Shown: in pieces, positions 46,114 through 52,784 of the stretch
Position numbering within the stretch: the stretch's first letter is position 1
Layout: each line of letters starts with the position of its first letter
DNA from: Desulfobacterales bacterium
Lineage (GTDB): Bacteria > Desulfobacterota > Desulfobacteria > Desulfobacterales > UBA11574
Length of the DNA stretch: 52,784 nucleotides
Direction of reading: 5' to 3'
Assembly: GCA_022340885.1 (NCBI GenBank)
Contig: JAJDND010000056.1
Coordinates: forward strand, 1 to 52,784
Notes under the pieces: generated by a model
What the model saw: the letters and a program-made list of their open reading frames with translations, nothing else
Told to the model about the DNA's origin: nothing
Databases searched by the model: none
Position numbers and translations under genes: made by a program

Positions 46114-46419
46114 CTATTCAGGCGCGCTTTCTGTCAGCACATACCGAAAAAAACTACCGTCTTTTTCTCCTTCTACAATGTCTCCGTATTTTTTCAATGT
46201 CGCCAGATACCATAACACCTTGTCCGAGGGTATCCCGGTAGCGTCGGCTATTTCCGGCACGGTAGCCGGCTGGTTTTCGAGATATTTTTTTATGGCCTTT
46301 CGTTCTTTTCTCTGCTCTTTCACCATAGTGGACGCCATGGTGATCCATTCCTTTCGATCACCGCGCAGCTGTTTCATGGCCTCTTTTTTCTTATTCATTA
46401 TTTCATCTTCACGGTTCAT
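46114..46419 (-). CDS. Winged-helix DNA-binding protein in the Hdr cluster
   Basis: 101 residues. The C-terminal half reads as a winged helix: IKKYLENQPATVPEIADATGIPSDKVLWYLATLKKYGDI (about 43-81; helix-turn-helix at VPEIADATGIPSDKVLWYL), with a wing at EGEKDGSFFRYVL. The N-terminus is Lys/Arg/Glu-rich, possibly coiled coil. Probable transcriptional regulator within the operon; target not known. AGAGG lies upstream of the ATG. Confidence 0.7.
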   Translation of the reverse strand: MNREDEIMNKKKEAMKQLRGDRKEWITMASTMVKEQRKERKAIKKYLENQPATVPEIADATGIPSDKVLWYLATLKKYGDIVEGEKDGSFFRYVLTESAPE

Positions 46420-46475
46420 CGAAAACCTCTTGTATGTTGCGCCTCATAAAGCGTTTTATTAGAATTGGTTTGAAA

Positions 46476-48383
46476 TTATTCTGCGACAATGGCATTCACC
46501 ATGGCTTCATATTGCTTCAGCGTCCATCCATTCACATCAATGGCATTTTCAGGGCAAACCGCAACACAGGCACCGCATCCCAAGCAAAAGGCAGGCGTCA
46601 CCTTGGCGCGCTGAACTTTTTGCCCGTCAATTTCCATTTCAACTAATTCTAGTGCGCCGTCACTCAAACAAGCTTCGACACACGCGCCCGTGCCGTTGCA
46701 TTTTTGAATATCGACATCGGCCACAAAAGGATCGAGTTCCACATAGCCACGGCTCAGCAGCGCGGCGGCTTTGACCGCAGCGCCGGATGCGCCGCTGCAA
46801 GCTTCGCCCGCATCCATGGGTGCCTGGCAGGTCCCTGCCAGAAAAATCCCCGAAACAGGCAATTCCACCGGCCGCAATTTTGGATGAACTTCCAGCAAAA
46901 ACCGGTCCGGGCCCACCGGAAGTTTCATCATATCCACAATCTTAGATATTTCGTTTGGTTCCACTCCCGTGGCGAGAACCACCAAATCCACAGGCACTTC
47001 AACTTCTTCGCCGAATGTCAAAATGTCTTTTGCCTTGATCAGAAGGGGAAACTCATCAGAATAGCCGTTTTTCGACACCTCCGGCGCCTCCTGGGATTCG
47101 AATCGGATAAAAACGACCCTGTTTTTAGACGCCTGTTCGTAGAGTTCTTCCTGCCCCCGACCGTATGTGCGGATATCCCGATAAAATTCATAAACACGGG
47201 TTTTCGGATAGGTTTCACGAATAACGTTTGATGCGTTGAGAAGGGCACTGCAACAGGTCCGCGAACAATATTCGTTCAGATGACCTGACGCATCCTCTGG
47301 ATGAATACCCGGGATCTGGCGGCTGCCCACACAGTGAATCATGGCCATGCTTTTTATTTTTCGGCCGTTGATCTCGAGCAAACTTCCACCGTTGTTATTT
47401 TCAGCCAAATTTCGGATCAAATCGGAAAGAGTAATGACTTCAGGGAATTCACCATAACCATACTCTCCCTGATACGGCGTATAGGATTTAATTCCTGTTG
47501 CCAGAATAATGACACCGGTGTCGATAACCAATTCCTCTGCTGCCGATGGGACGGGTCCCGAATAAACCCCTGCAAATGGAATAAATGCTTCAGCGCTTTT
47601 ATGGACGGGATTGAGCATTTTCATTTTTTCTTTATATGCGTTCGATTCCAGAGGATGTTTCTTGATCCCCACCTTGAAATTACCCACATATCCCTCAAAG
47701 TGTTCTACCGTCGTACAGGAATGAACCTTAATGGACGCATGATTTATCACTCGGCTCGCAAGATGTGAAACAAGTTCCGACGCCTTTTCCCTTGTAGGGG
47801 CAAGTTTATCCAAAAGGGCCAGTTGCCCGCCGAGAAAGGGTGATTTTTCGATAAGGGCAACTTCAATCCCGCGATCCGCCAGATCTACTGCCGCCCGCAT
47901 TCCGGCAATGCCTCCGCCGATGATGGTTGCATGAGACATGGCATTAACGCGGATCGGTTCAAGCGGTTTGAGACGGACTGCTTTTGCTGTTGCCGCTGAA
48001 ACCAGTAATGTTGCTTTATCCGTGGCTTGTTCACCGTGGTGCACCCAACTGACCTGCTCCCTGATGTTCGCATGTTCGTATATATACGGGTTTTCACCGG
48101 CTCTGGATATAGCGCTTCGAAAGGTCATTTCATGCAGGCTGGGTGCACAGGAAGCCACGACCACCCGGTCGACGATGCCGTCTCTCAAATCCTCCATGAT
48201 CAGTTCCTGCCCGGGATCCGAACACATAAACATGTTGGTCCTGGCCACGGCAACCCCGGGTATTTTTTCCACCCGATCACGAACGGCCTCAACATCCACA
48301 TGGTCGGATATGTTGCCCCCGCAGTAACAGATATATACACCGACTTTTTCTTCTTTTTCTTCCGGTTTCGTTTCAGACGACAT
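46476..48383 (-). CDS. hdrA: HdrA-like flavoprotein, full length
   Basis: 635 residues. An N-terminal HdrA domain (VGVYICYCGGNISDHVDVEA; FMCSDPGQELI; VVASCAPSLHEMTFRSA; NIREQVSWVHHG) is followed by the FAD motif ATIIGGGIAGMRAAVDLAD (about 152-170). QCVGSR-type and CSRTCCSALLNASNV motifs follow. Two C-terminal ferredoxin motifs are CNGTGACVEACL (about 575) and CLGCGACVAVCP (about 608). HdrA is the flavin hub that splits electrons between high- and low-potential acceptors in bifurcating complexes. AGGAG lies upstream of the ATG. One motif, CNGTGACVEACL, deviates from the usual CxxCxxC by its second Cys. Confidence 0.9.
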   Translation of the reverse strand: MSSETKPEEKEEKVGVYICYCGGNISDHVDVEAVRDRVEKIPGVAVARTNMFMCSDPGQELIMEDLRDGIVDRVVVASCAPSLHEMTFRSAISRAGENPYIYEHANIREQVSWVHHGEQATDKATLLVSAATAKAVRLKPLEPIRVNAMSHATIIGGGIAGMRAAVDLADRGIEVALIEKSPFLGGQLALLDKLAPTREKASELVSHLASRVINHASIKVHSCTTVEHFEGYVGNFKVGIKKHPLESNAYKEKMKMLNPVHKSAEAFIPFAGVYSGPVPSAAEELVIDTGVIILATGIKSYTPYQGEYGYGEFPEVITLSDLIRNLAENNNGGSLLEINGRKIKSMAMIHCVGSRQIPGIHPEDASGHLNEYCSRTCCSALLNASNVIRETYPKTRVYEFYRDIRTYGRGQEELYEQASKNRVVFIRFESQEAPEVSKNGYSDEFPLLIKAKDILTFGEEVEVPVDLVVLATGVEPNEISKIVDMMKLPVGPDRFLLEVHPKLRPVELPVSGIFLAGTCQAPMDAGEACSGASGAAVKAAALLSRGYVELDPFVADVDIQKCNGTGACVEACLSDGALELVEMEIDGQKVQRAKVTPAFCLGCGACVAVCPENAIDVNGWTLKQYEAMVNAIVAE

Positions 48384-48538
48384 GCACTTATCTCCTGATT
48401 CTATCGGAAGGTCGGAGGCTATTGGACATGCGAACCTGCCGACTTCGCCATATTAGGTTAGGGTTACGACGGTTGAATCTTACCTTCCCACCTTCTCACT
48501 TTCTGCGCTTCACTTTCTTACTTTCTTTCTTTCAAAAG

Positions 48539-48568
48539 ATTTGTGTTTATTCGTGTTCATCTGCGGTT
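48539..48568. repeat. Single copy of the AACCGCAGATGAACACGAATAAA repeat arm
   Basis: The sequence ATTTGTGTTTATTCGTGTTCATC..GGTT is nearly identical to the right arm of the inverted repeat at 36495-36679. Short solo copies of this sequence in gaps suggest a dispersed repeat. It lies just past the end of the QmoA-like gene (48572), in the gap between it and hdrA. Confidence 0.6.
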
Positions 48569-48571
48569 TCC

Positions 48572-49873
48572 TTACGCCGCGTGACCCTTCTGCAATTCTA
48601 TCAGATATTTCGACGCTTCCATGGCCGCCGCACCGGCTTCGGTAATCGTATCCACAATATCTTTGGGGCCGGCGGCCGCACCGGCAGTAAAAACACCGTC
48701 CATGTCCGTCAAGGTAGGTGAAATTTTAGGCTGGATGGTTTTAATAAATTTATCGGAAGCGGACGAAACCGGACAAACACCTTTCGGGTTCCAACCCGGT
48801 ATCATTCCGAGGGAAAGAACAACCAGATCATGATTCGCCATGGTCACACCCACGCCATCCTGAGCTTCGTAACGCACCGTGACACTGCCATTTTCACCGG
48901 CATCTAAAGCAGCCACTTTTGCTTTAACAAATTCGATCCCCATGGCTTTGGCATTTTGATAAAATTGTTCATAGCCTTTGCCAAAGGCGCGAATGTCCAT
49001 ATAATAGATGGTAATATCCGCCAGCGGCAGCGATCCGGACAGGAGCATGGCCTGTTTGATAGCGTACATGCAGCAGACTCGCGAACAGTATGAAACCCCC
49101 ATGCTTTTGTCACGGGATCCGGCACATTGTACGTAAGCAACGGAATCCGGTTCCATGCCGTCCAACGGTCTCAGGACACGGTTATAAGGACCGTGCGGCG
49201 CCAGAAGTCGTTCCATTTGCAGAGCGTCGATGACGTTGGGTATTTTTCCCAAGCCATATTGGGGTTTGTCCTCAAGCGTCGTCAATTCAAAGCCGGTTGC
49301 CAGAACGGCGGTTTTTGCCTTTATCGTAAAATAGATGGGCTTCTGAAAATAATCGATGGCCGACGTGGGACAAGCTTTTTCGCATTTTCCACACAACATG
49401 CAATGCTCGGTATCTACAATGGCGATTTGAGGAATGGCATTTGAAAATGGAATGTAGACGGCTTTGCGTGCGGAAAATCCCCCCTGTTCTTCATCGCTCA
49501 CATATACGGGACAATCATATTCGCAGCGACGGCAGCCGATGCATTTTTCCGGATCCACATATCTCGGTTTTTGGATGATGGATGCCATTAAATGATTCCC
49601 GTCGCGTTTTAAGGAATTTAAATTGCAATAGGTCAATATCGTAATGTTTTCATGATGTGCGGCAGCCGCCATTTTCGGCGTCGTGATACAGCTTGAACAA
49701 TCGAGGGTCGGGAAGACCTTGGAAAGGCGGATCATTTTACCTCCGATGGAGGCATCCTTTTCCACCACGGCCACTTTGAAGTTTTGGTCCGCCAGGTCGA
49801 TGGCGGCCTGCAATCCGGCGATACCGCCGCCCACGACGAGGGCGTCAACATTCAATACTGGGTTCGATTCCAT
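48572..49873 (-). CDS. HdrA/QmoA-like flavin iron-sulfur protein (first assembly)
   Basis: 433 residues. FAD-binding motif ALVVGGGIAGLQAAIDLADQ (about 11-30), then the HdrA-type FPTLDCSSCITTPKM. Two ferredoxin motifs are CIGCRRCEYDCP (about 111-122) and CMLCGKCEKACP (about 158-169). QCAGSRD and CSRVCCMYAIKQAML follow, typical of HdrA/QmoA. It lies between mvhD and the full-length hdrA, so it may dock with MvhD. GGGAG lies 6 bases before the ATG. A GC-rich hairpin (CTCCGG..CCGGAG) sits in the 182-base gap upstream. Confidence 0.88.
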   Translation of the reverse strand: MESNPVLNVDALVVGGGIAGLQAAIDLADQNFKVAVVEKDASIGGKMIRLSKVFPTLDCSSCITTPKMAAAAHHENITILTYCNLNSLKRDGNHLMASIIQKPRYVDPEKCIGCRRCEYDCPVYVSDEEQGGFSARKAVYIPFSNAIPQIAIVDTEHCMLCGKCEKACPTSAIDYFQKPIYFTIKAKTAVLATGFELTTLEDKPQYGLGKIPNVIDALQMERLLAPHGPYNRVLRPLDGMEPDSVAYVQCAGSRDKSMGVSYCSRVCCMYAIKQAMLLSGSLPLADITIYYMDIRAFGKGYEQFYQNAKAMGIEFVKAKVAALDAGENGSVTVRYEAQDGVGVTMANHDLVVLSLGMIPGWNPKGVCPVSSASDKFIKTIQPKISPTLTDMDGVFTAGAAAGPKDIVDTITEAGAAAMEASKYLIELQKGHAA

Positions 49874-50055
49874 TCATTACTCCCAATTGTCGATCATCAT
49901 TGGTCCTTAAAGGTGAGAAGGTTGGCCATTTTGAGAATTTCCGAACTTCCCTCCGGGCCGTCGGCCATACGGGCCGGAGGCTAATCTCCTCACCTTCTTA
50001 GCTTCTGGTTTTGGTCCGCCGACTTCGGCATCTCTTCCAAATTTTAAGCACGTGT

Positions 50056-50484
50056 TTACCCGGAAGTTGGCGCATTGACTTCAGGCGGCCCTATTTCTTC
50101 GATGAGCACGCTCATATCATTGACTTCCTTGAGAAATGCCCGGTTGCATACCGTACAGATGGATGTCAGGCGCAGCCGCCGAATATCCAGATTTTTTTCC
50201 CTCATCATTTTATAAACCCGATCGATTCGTTTTGCCAAAGCATGATAGGCGCCTTCATAAGGACATTCTTCACCGCACGACATAATGATGATTCCGCTGA
50301 TCCCTTTTTTGAAACAGTCCAAATAGAAATATTCCGGAAAGAGCACCGGCGCACGAACCCTTAAAATGAAAGTGTTGGTTGGATAACTGGAGTGTGCCTG
50401 ACCGACCGAATTTGCGCCGGGATACGCGCAGGTCTCCGTGGCCAGAATTAAAATCTTACCTTTGGAAATCCCCATGGATGTCAT
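50056..50484 (-). CDS. mvhD: MvhD-like electron-transfer subunit
   Basis: 142 residues. ILILATETCAYPGANSVGQ at the N-terminus, MSCGEECPYEGAYHAL (about 79-94) and CTVCNRAFLKEV (about 119-130) are the conserved Cys sites of the hydrogenase delta-subunit family, which binds a [2Fe-2S] cluster and delivers electrons to HdrA. There is no hydrogenase (MvhAG) gene in the window, so the electron source is another enzyme. It is 7 bases downstream of the TusA gene. Confidence 0.88.
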   Translation of the reverse strand: MTSMGISKGKILILATETCAYPGANSVGQAHSSYPTNTFILRVRAPVLFPEYFYLDCFKKGISGIIIMSCGEECPYEGAYHALAKRIDRVYKMMREKNLDIRRLRLTSICTVCNRAFLKEVNDMSVLIEEIGPPEVNAPTSG

Positions 50485-50491
50485 ATTTTAC

Positions 50492-50749
50492 CTATTTTTT
50501 TCTACGGACATAATGTTTGTCGTATCCGTCGACTTCCAAATAACCAAGATATTCATGCCCTACTTTTTTGGCCCAGGCAGGGACATCGATCCGGGTGCCC
50601 GAATCATTGGAAAATATTTCCAGAATTTCCCCCACTTTTACCTTGCCGATGCCTTTCTTGGCTTCCAGAAGGGGTCCGGGACAGGCGCTTCCCCGGGCAT
50701 CCGCCGTACCTGCCGCTGAAATGGAGCTTAAATCTAAATCCGACATCAT
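50492..50749 (-). CDS. tusA: TusA-family sulfurtransferase
   Basis: 85 residues with the TusA signature DARGSACPGPLLEAKK (about 17-32); the Cys of CPGP is the persulfide-carrying residue. The C-terminal half has the usual EILEIFSNDSGTRIDVPAWAKKVGH motif. Acts as a sulfur carrier between sulfurtransferases and, in Hdr-linked pathways, as sulfur donor to the Hdr complex. It stands beside a second TusA-like gene lacking this Cys. Confidence 0.9.
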   Translation of the reverse strand: MMSDLDLSSISAAGTADARGSACPGPLLEAKKGIGKVKVGEILEIFSNDSGTRIDVPAWAKKVGHEYLGYLEVDGYDKHYVRRKK

Positions 50750-50794
50750 TTCCTCCTTTTTACCGTGTTTTATTTTAGCCGCGCAAAGCGACTT

Positions 50795-51031
50795 TTAATT
50801 TTCTTTTTTAATACTGATACAATAATAATTTCCCTCTTCTTGGGTGTCGACCACGGTGTAATGAACGGTATGTAAGACCTTAAAAATCTCTGATCGGGTT
50901 TTGGGGTCGTCTCCTGTAAGCTGCAAGATATCTCCGGGTTTCATATCCCTGAATGCCTGAGTGACTTTTAAAAAAGCAAAGGGGGCAATGGCTTCTCTAA
51001 GATCAAATTTATGTTTTATTTCTGTTTCCAA
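50795..51031 (-). CDS. TusA-like protein lacking the catalytic Cys
   Basis: 78 residues of TusA/SirA-like pattern: FDLREAIAPFAFLKVTQAFRDMKPGDILQL in place of the usual LxCPxPLLKxxxxL...GxxLxV. The catalytic Cys-Pro is Ala-Pro (about residues 16-17), so it cannot carry a persulfide there. The only Cys is near the C-terminus (YYCIS). It is first in the Hdr operon, 32 bases downstream of the predicted sigma-54 start site. It could be a regulatory or binding partner of the true TusA. Confidence 0.75.
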   Translation of the reverse strand: METEIKHKFDLREAIAPFAFLKVTQAFRDMKPGDILQLTGDDPKTRSEIFKVLHTVHYTVVDTQEEGNYYCISIKKEN

Positions 51032-51070
51032 TTTTTCACCCTAATTATTTTCTTTTCTGTCTGCATAAAT

Positions 51071-51090
51071 GTTTGCAAAGTTGATGCCAG
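51071..51090 (-). promoter_or_regulatory. Sigma-54 (-24/-12) promoter of the Hdr cluster
   Basis: On the minus strand: CTGGCATCAACTTTGCAAAC. The GG at 51088-51087 and the GC at 51076-51075 are separated by exactly 10 bases, matching the TGGCAC-N5-TTGCA consensus at all invariant positions. Transcription would begin near 51063, 32 bases upstream of the first gene. Confidence 0.8.
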
Positions 51091-51321
51091 TATTTAAAGT
51101 CAATTTGGCAAAATCATATAATCCAATTATTATAGACAGTTAACTTTATATCCCCAGGACTGCTTTTGAAAACGAAATCTGAAATGATTTGTCATGCCAT
51201 ATCATATGACCGGTTCTTTTTGAGCTTCAAATTGTGGGATAGTATGCGATTTGGGCCGCTTAAAAAAACGTTTTGGTTTTACAACCGCCTAAAATTTTCA
51301 CTTGCAATGACAATGTTAAAT

Positions 51322-51342
51322 TGTTAAGAGGTATTCTTAACA
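51322..51342. promoter_or_regulatory. Activator-binding palindrome 1 (candidate UAS)
   Basis: TGTTAAGA - GGTAT - TCTTAACA, a perfect 8-5-8 palindrome. An additional TGTTAA half-site lies at 51314. The distance to the sigma-54 promoter (about 240 bases) suits an enhancer site. Confidence 0.65.
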
Positions 51343-51344
51343 TA

Positions 51345-51359
51345 TGTTAAGGCTTAACA
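51345..51359. promoter_or_regulatory. Activator-binding palindrome 2
   Basis: TGTTAAG - G - CTTAACA, a perfect 7-1-7 palindrome that shares the TGTTAAG half-site with palindrome 1 and lies 12 bases upstream of the activator ATG. Occupancy here could also repress the activator gene. Confidence 0.6.
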
Positions 51360-51371
51360 GGAGAAATTAAC

Positions 51372-52763
51372 ATGTCTGAACACGAGTTGAACGAATACTG
51401 GAAGACCGTGGTAGATACCATCCAGGACGGCATCATGATCGTCGATAAAGCCGGAACCATTGTCTCTGCCAACAAGGCTTTTGAAAAAATAACCGGCTAT
51501 ACTCAGACCCAAATCATCGGAGAGCCTTGCACTAGTTTGAACTGTCATACCTGTGAAGCCGCAAGAAAAACAAGAGGGGATCACTGGTGTGTTTTGTTCA
51601 GAACCGGCGCTGTTAAACTAAACAGATGTGCCGTCCAGCGGGCGGATGGCAGTTATATCACCGTCTTAAAAAATGCCTCGCTGCTTTACGATAACCGGGG
51701 CAAGGTGATCGGCGCGGTTGAAACCCTGACCGATATTTCCGAACTTTTAAAAAAGGAAACTCAAATCGAAGCCTTTCGCAGAGAATTAAGTTCCAGAGAC
51801 GGGTTTCACGGCATTCTCGGTGATTCCGGGCCAATGCACCAAGTATTCGATTTGATTTCCAATGCAGCACGTTCGGATGCGCCGGTGATTGTTTTTGGTG
51901 AAAGCGGAACAGGTAAAGAACTCGTGGCCGCTGCGATTCACAATTCCGGTTCCAGGCGCAAGAGACCGTATCTTAAAGTCAATTGTGCGGCACTCAATGC
52001 ATCCCTGTTGGAAAGCGAGCTGTTCGGCCATGTCAAAGGTGCGTTTACAGGTGCTTTTCAAAACCGGAAAGGCCGGTTCGAGGCGGCCCAGGGCGGGGAT
52101 ATATTTTTAGATGAAATCGGCGACTTGCCGCTGTCAACCCAGATCAAATTGTTGCGGGTGCTGGAAGAAAAAGTCATCGAGCGGGTGGGGGACAATCGAC
52201 CGGTTCACATCGATGTTCGCATCATATCCGGGACCAACAAAAATTTGAAAAACCTTGTGGACTCGGGATTGTTCAGGGAAGATTTGTTTTACCGAATCAA
52301 TGTCATTCCCATCATCATTCCTCCCCTGAGAGACAGACGAAGCGATATTCCGCTTTTGGCGGAATCGTTTTTTCGAAGGATTCGGCTTAAAAACGACAAA
52401 AATATCCAAGCCATCAGCAACCCTGCCATGGAAACGCTCATGAATTATGCATGGCCGGGAAATGTCAGAGAATTAAAAAGCGCGCTGGAATATGCATTCG
52501 TCACCTGCAACGGCGCCGTGATCGAACCGCAGCACCTGCCTCCGGATGTTTTTCAAAATAATATTCGGCCATCTCAACAGCAACATATCGCTTTCGACCG
52601 CGATGAGATTCAAAAAAGCCGGCTCATCAACGCCCTTAAACAAACCGGCGGCAATCAAACCCAGGCAGCGCGTCTTTTGGGGGTCTCACGGATCACCGTA
52701 TGGAACCGGATGAAAAAATACGGCTTAAAACCGGTTCGCGAATTCGCTGAAAATTCATCTTAA
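51372..52763 (+). CDS. PAS-containing sigma-54-dependent activator
   Basis: 463 residues. PAS domain (about 5-125) with a Cys-rich insert, CTSLNCHTCEAARKTRGD followed by further Cys in HWCVLF and NRCAV (about 53-88). AAA+ domain (about 150-380) has Walker A GESGTGKE, the sigma-54 contact loop GAFTGA, Walker B DIFLDEIGDL, and an arginine-rich FYRINVI segment. The C-terminal Fis-type helix-turn-helix is NQTQAARLLGVSRITVWNRM (about 428-447). No receiver domain, so signal input is probably through the PAS/Cys insert, possibly redox, metal or sulfur species. It is divergent from the Hdr cluster, its likely target. GGAG precedes the ATG. Confidence 0.9.
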   Translation: MSEHELNEYWKTVVDTIQDGIMIVDKAGTIVSANKAFEKITGYTQTQIIGEPCTSLNCHTCEAARKTRGDHWCVLFRTGAVKLNRCAVQRADGSYITVLKNASLLYDNRGKVIGAVETLTDISELLKKETQIEAFRRELSSRDGFHGILGDSGPMHQVFDLISNAARSDAPVIVFGESGTGKELVAAAIHNSGSRRKRPYLKVNCAALNASLLESELFGHVKGAFTGAFQNRKGRFEAAQGGDIFLDEIGDLPLSTQIKLLRVLEEKVIERVGDNRPVHIDVRIISGTNKNLKNLVDSGLFREDLFYRINVIPIIIPPLRDRRSDIPLLAESFFRRIRLKNDKNIQAISNPAMETLMNYAWPGNVRELKSALEYAFVTCNGAVIEPQHLPPDVFQNNIRPSQQQHIAFDRDEIQKSRLINALKQTGGNQTQAARLLGVSRITVWNRMKKYGLKPVREFAENSS

Positions 52764-52784
52764 AAAATTGGTACGAAATTTGCT

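Larger units (their letters stand above)
51032..51371. other. Divergent control region between the Hdr cluster and its activator
   Basis: 340 bases between the first cluster gene (minus) and the activator gene (plus). It contains a sigma-54 promoter read to the left (51071-51090) and a group of TGTTAA palindromes next to the activator start (51314-51359). The middle is AT-rich without other repeats. No gene is seen. Confidence 0.6.

Overview
The window reads as chromosomal DNA of a Desulfobacterota (Desulfobacterales-like) anaerobe. The reasons are a di-haem type fumarate reductase/succinate dehydrogenase next to general housekeeping genes, a large soluble heterodisulfide-reductase-like (Hdr/Qmo) cluster with TusA and DsrE proteins, two genes interrupted by in-frame TGA where selenocysteine is expected, and sigma-54 control. 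This placement is inferred from gene content. I see no transposase, phage gene, CRISPR array, tRNA or rRNA.

Layout: 0.4-5.1 kb carries a small DUF1059-like gene, then on the minus strand frdC-frdA-frdB and an HD-domain nucleotidase. 5.4-10.5 kb is a complete Tol-Pal operon (tolQ, tolR, tolA-like, tolB, pal, cpoB). 10.6-12.8 kb is ruvC-ruvA-ruvB. 13.2-15.7 kb holds a SAM hydrolase, a bactofilin, a molybdenum-carrier-like protein and a low-molecular-weight phosphatase. 15.8-19.4 kb has an APH/P-loop kinase fusion and a divergent diadenylate-cyclase-like protein. 19.6-21.6 kb encodes an aminotransferase/omega-amidase pair. 21.6-25.8 kb is a minus-strand operon of a DUF885 peptidase, an ATP-grasp-like enzyme, a methyltransferase and a small unknown protein. 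Citrate synthase, an unknown protein and a CheD-HDOD fusion follow. 30-36.5 kb is a TetR-controlled RND efflux operon, and 36.7-37.9 kb an outer-membrane phospholipase A.

38.0-51.0 kb is the most unusual region: about 15 minus-strand genes read from a good -24/-12 promoter at 51071-51090. The order is Cys-less TusA, TusA, MvhD, QmoA-like HdrA, full HdrA, winged-helix protein, HdrC, HdrB, DsrE, an unknown Cys-rich protein, Sec-peroxiredoxin, a small membrane ORF, a second QmoA-like protein, a QmoB-like/MvhD fusion, and an HdrD-like selenoprotein. It looks like two soluble Hdr-type electron-transfer assemblies coupled to persulfide carriers. A divergent PAS-AAA-Fis activator at 51372 probably turns it on through TGTTAAG palindromes about 250 bp upstream of the promoter.

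Superimposed on the genes is a family of 141-148 bp foldback elements (six full copies plus one ends-only copy) resembling ERIC-type repeats. They have a shared core but outer arms that differ between copies and still pair within each copy. Two lie inside operons (between frdC and frdA, and inside the Hdr cluster). All functional assignments are from reading translated sequence and motifs; no database search was run.
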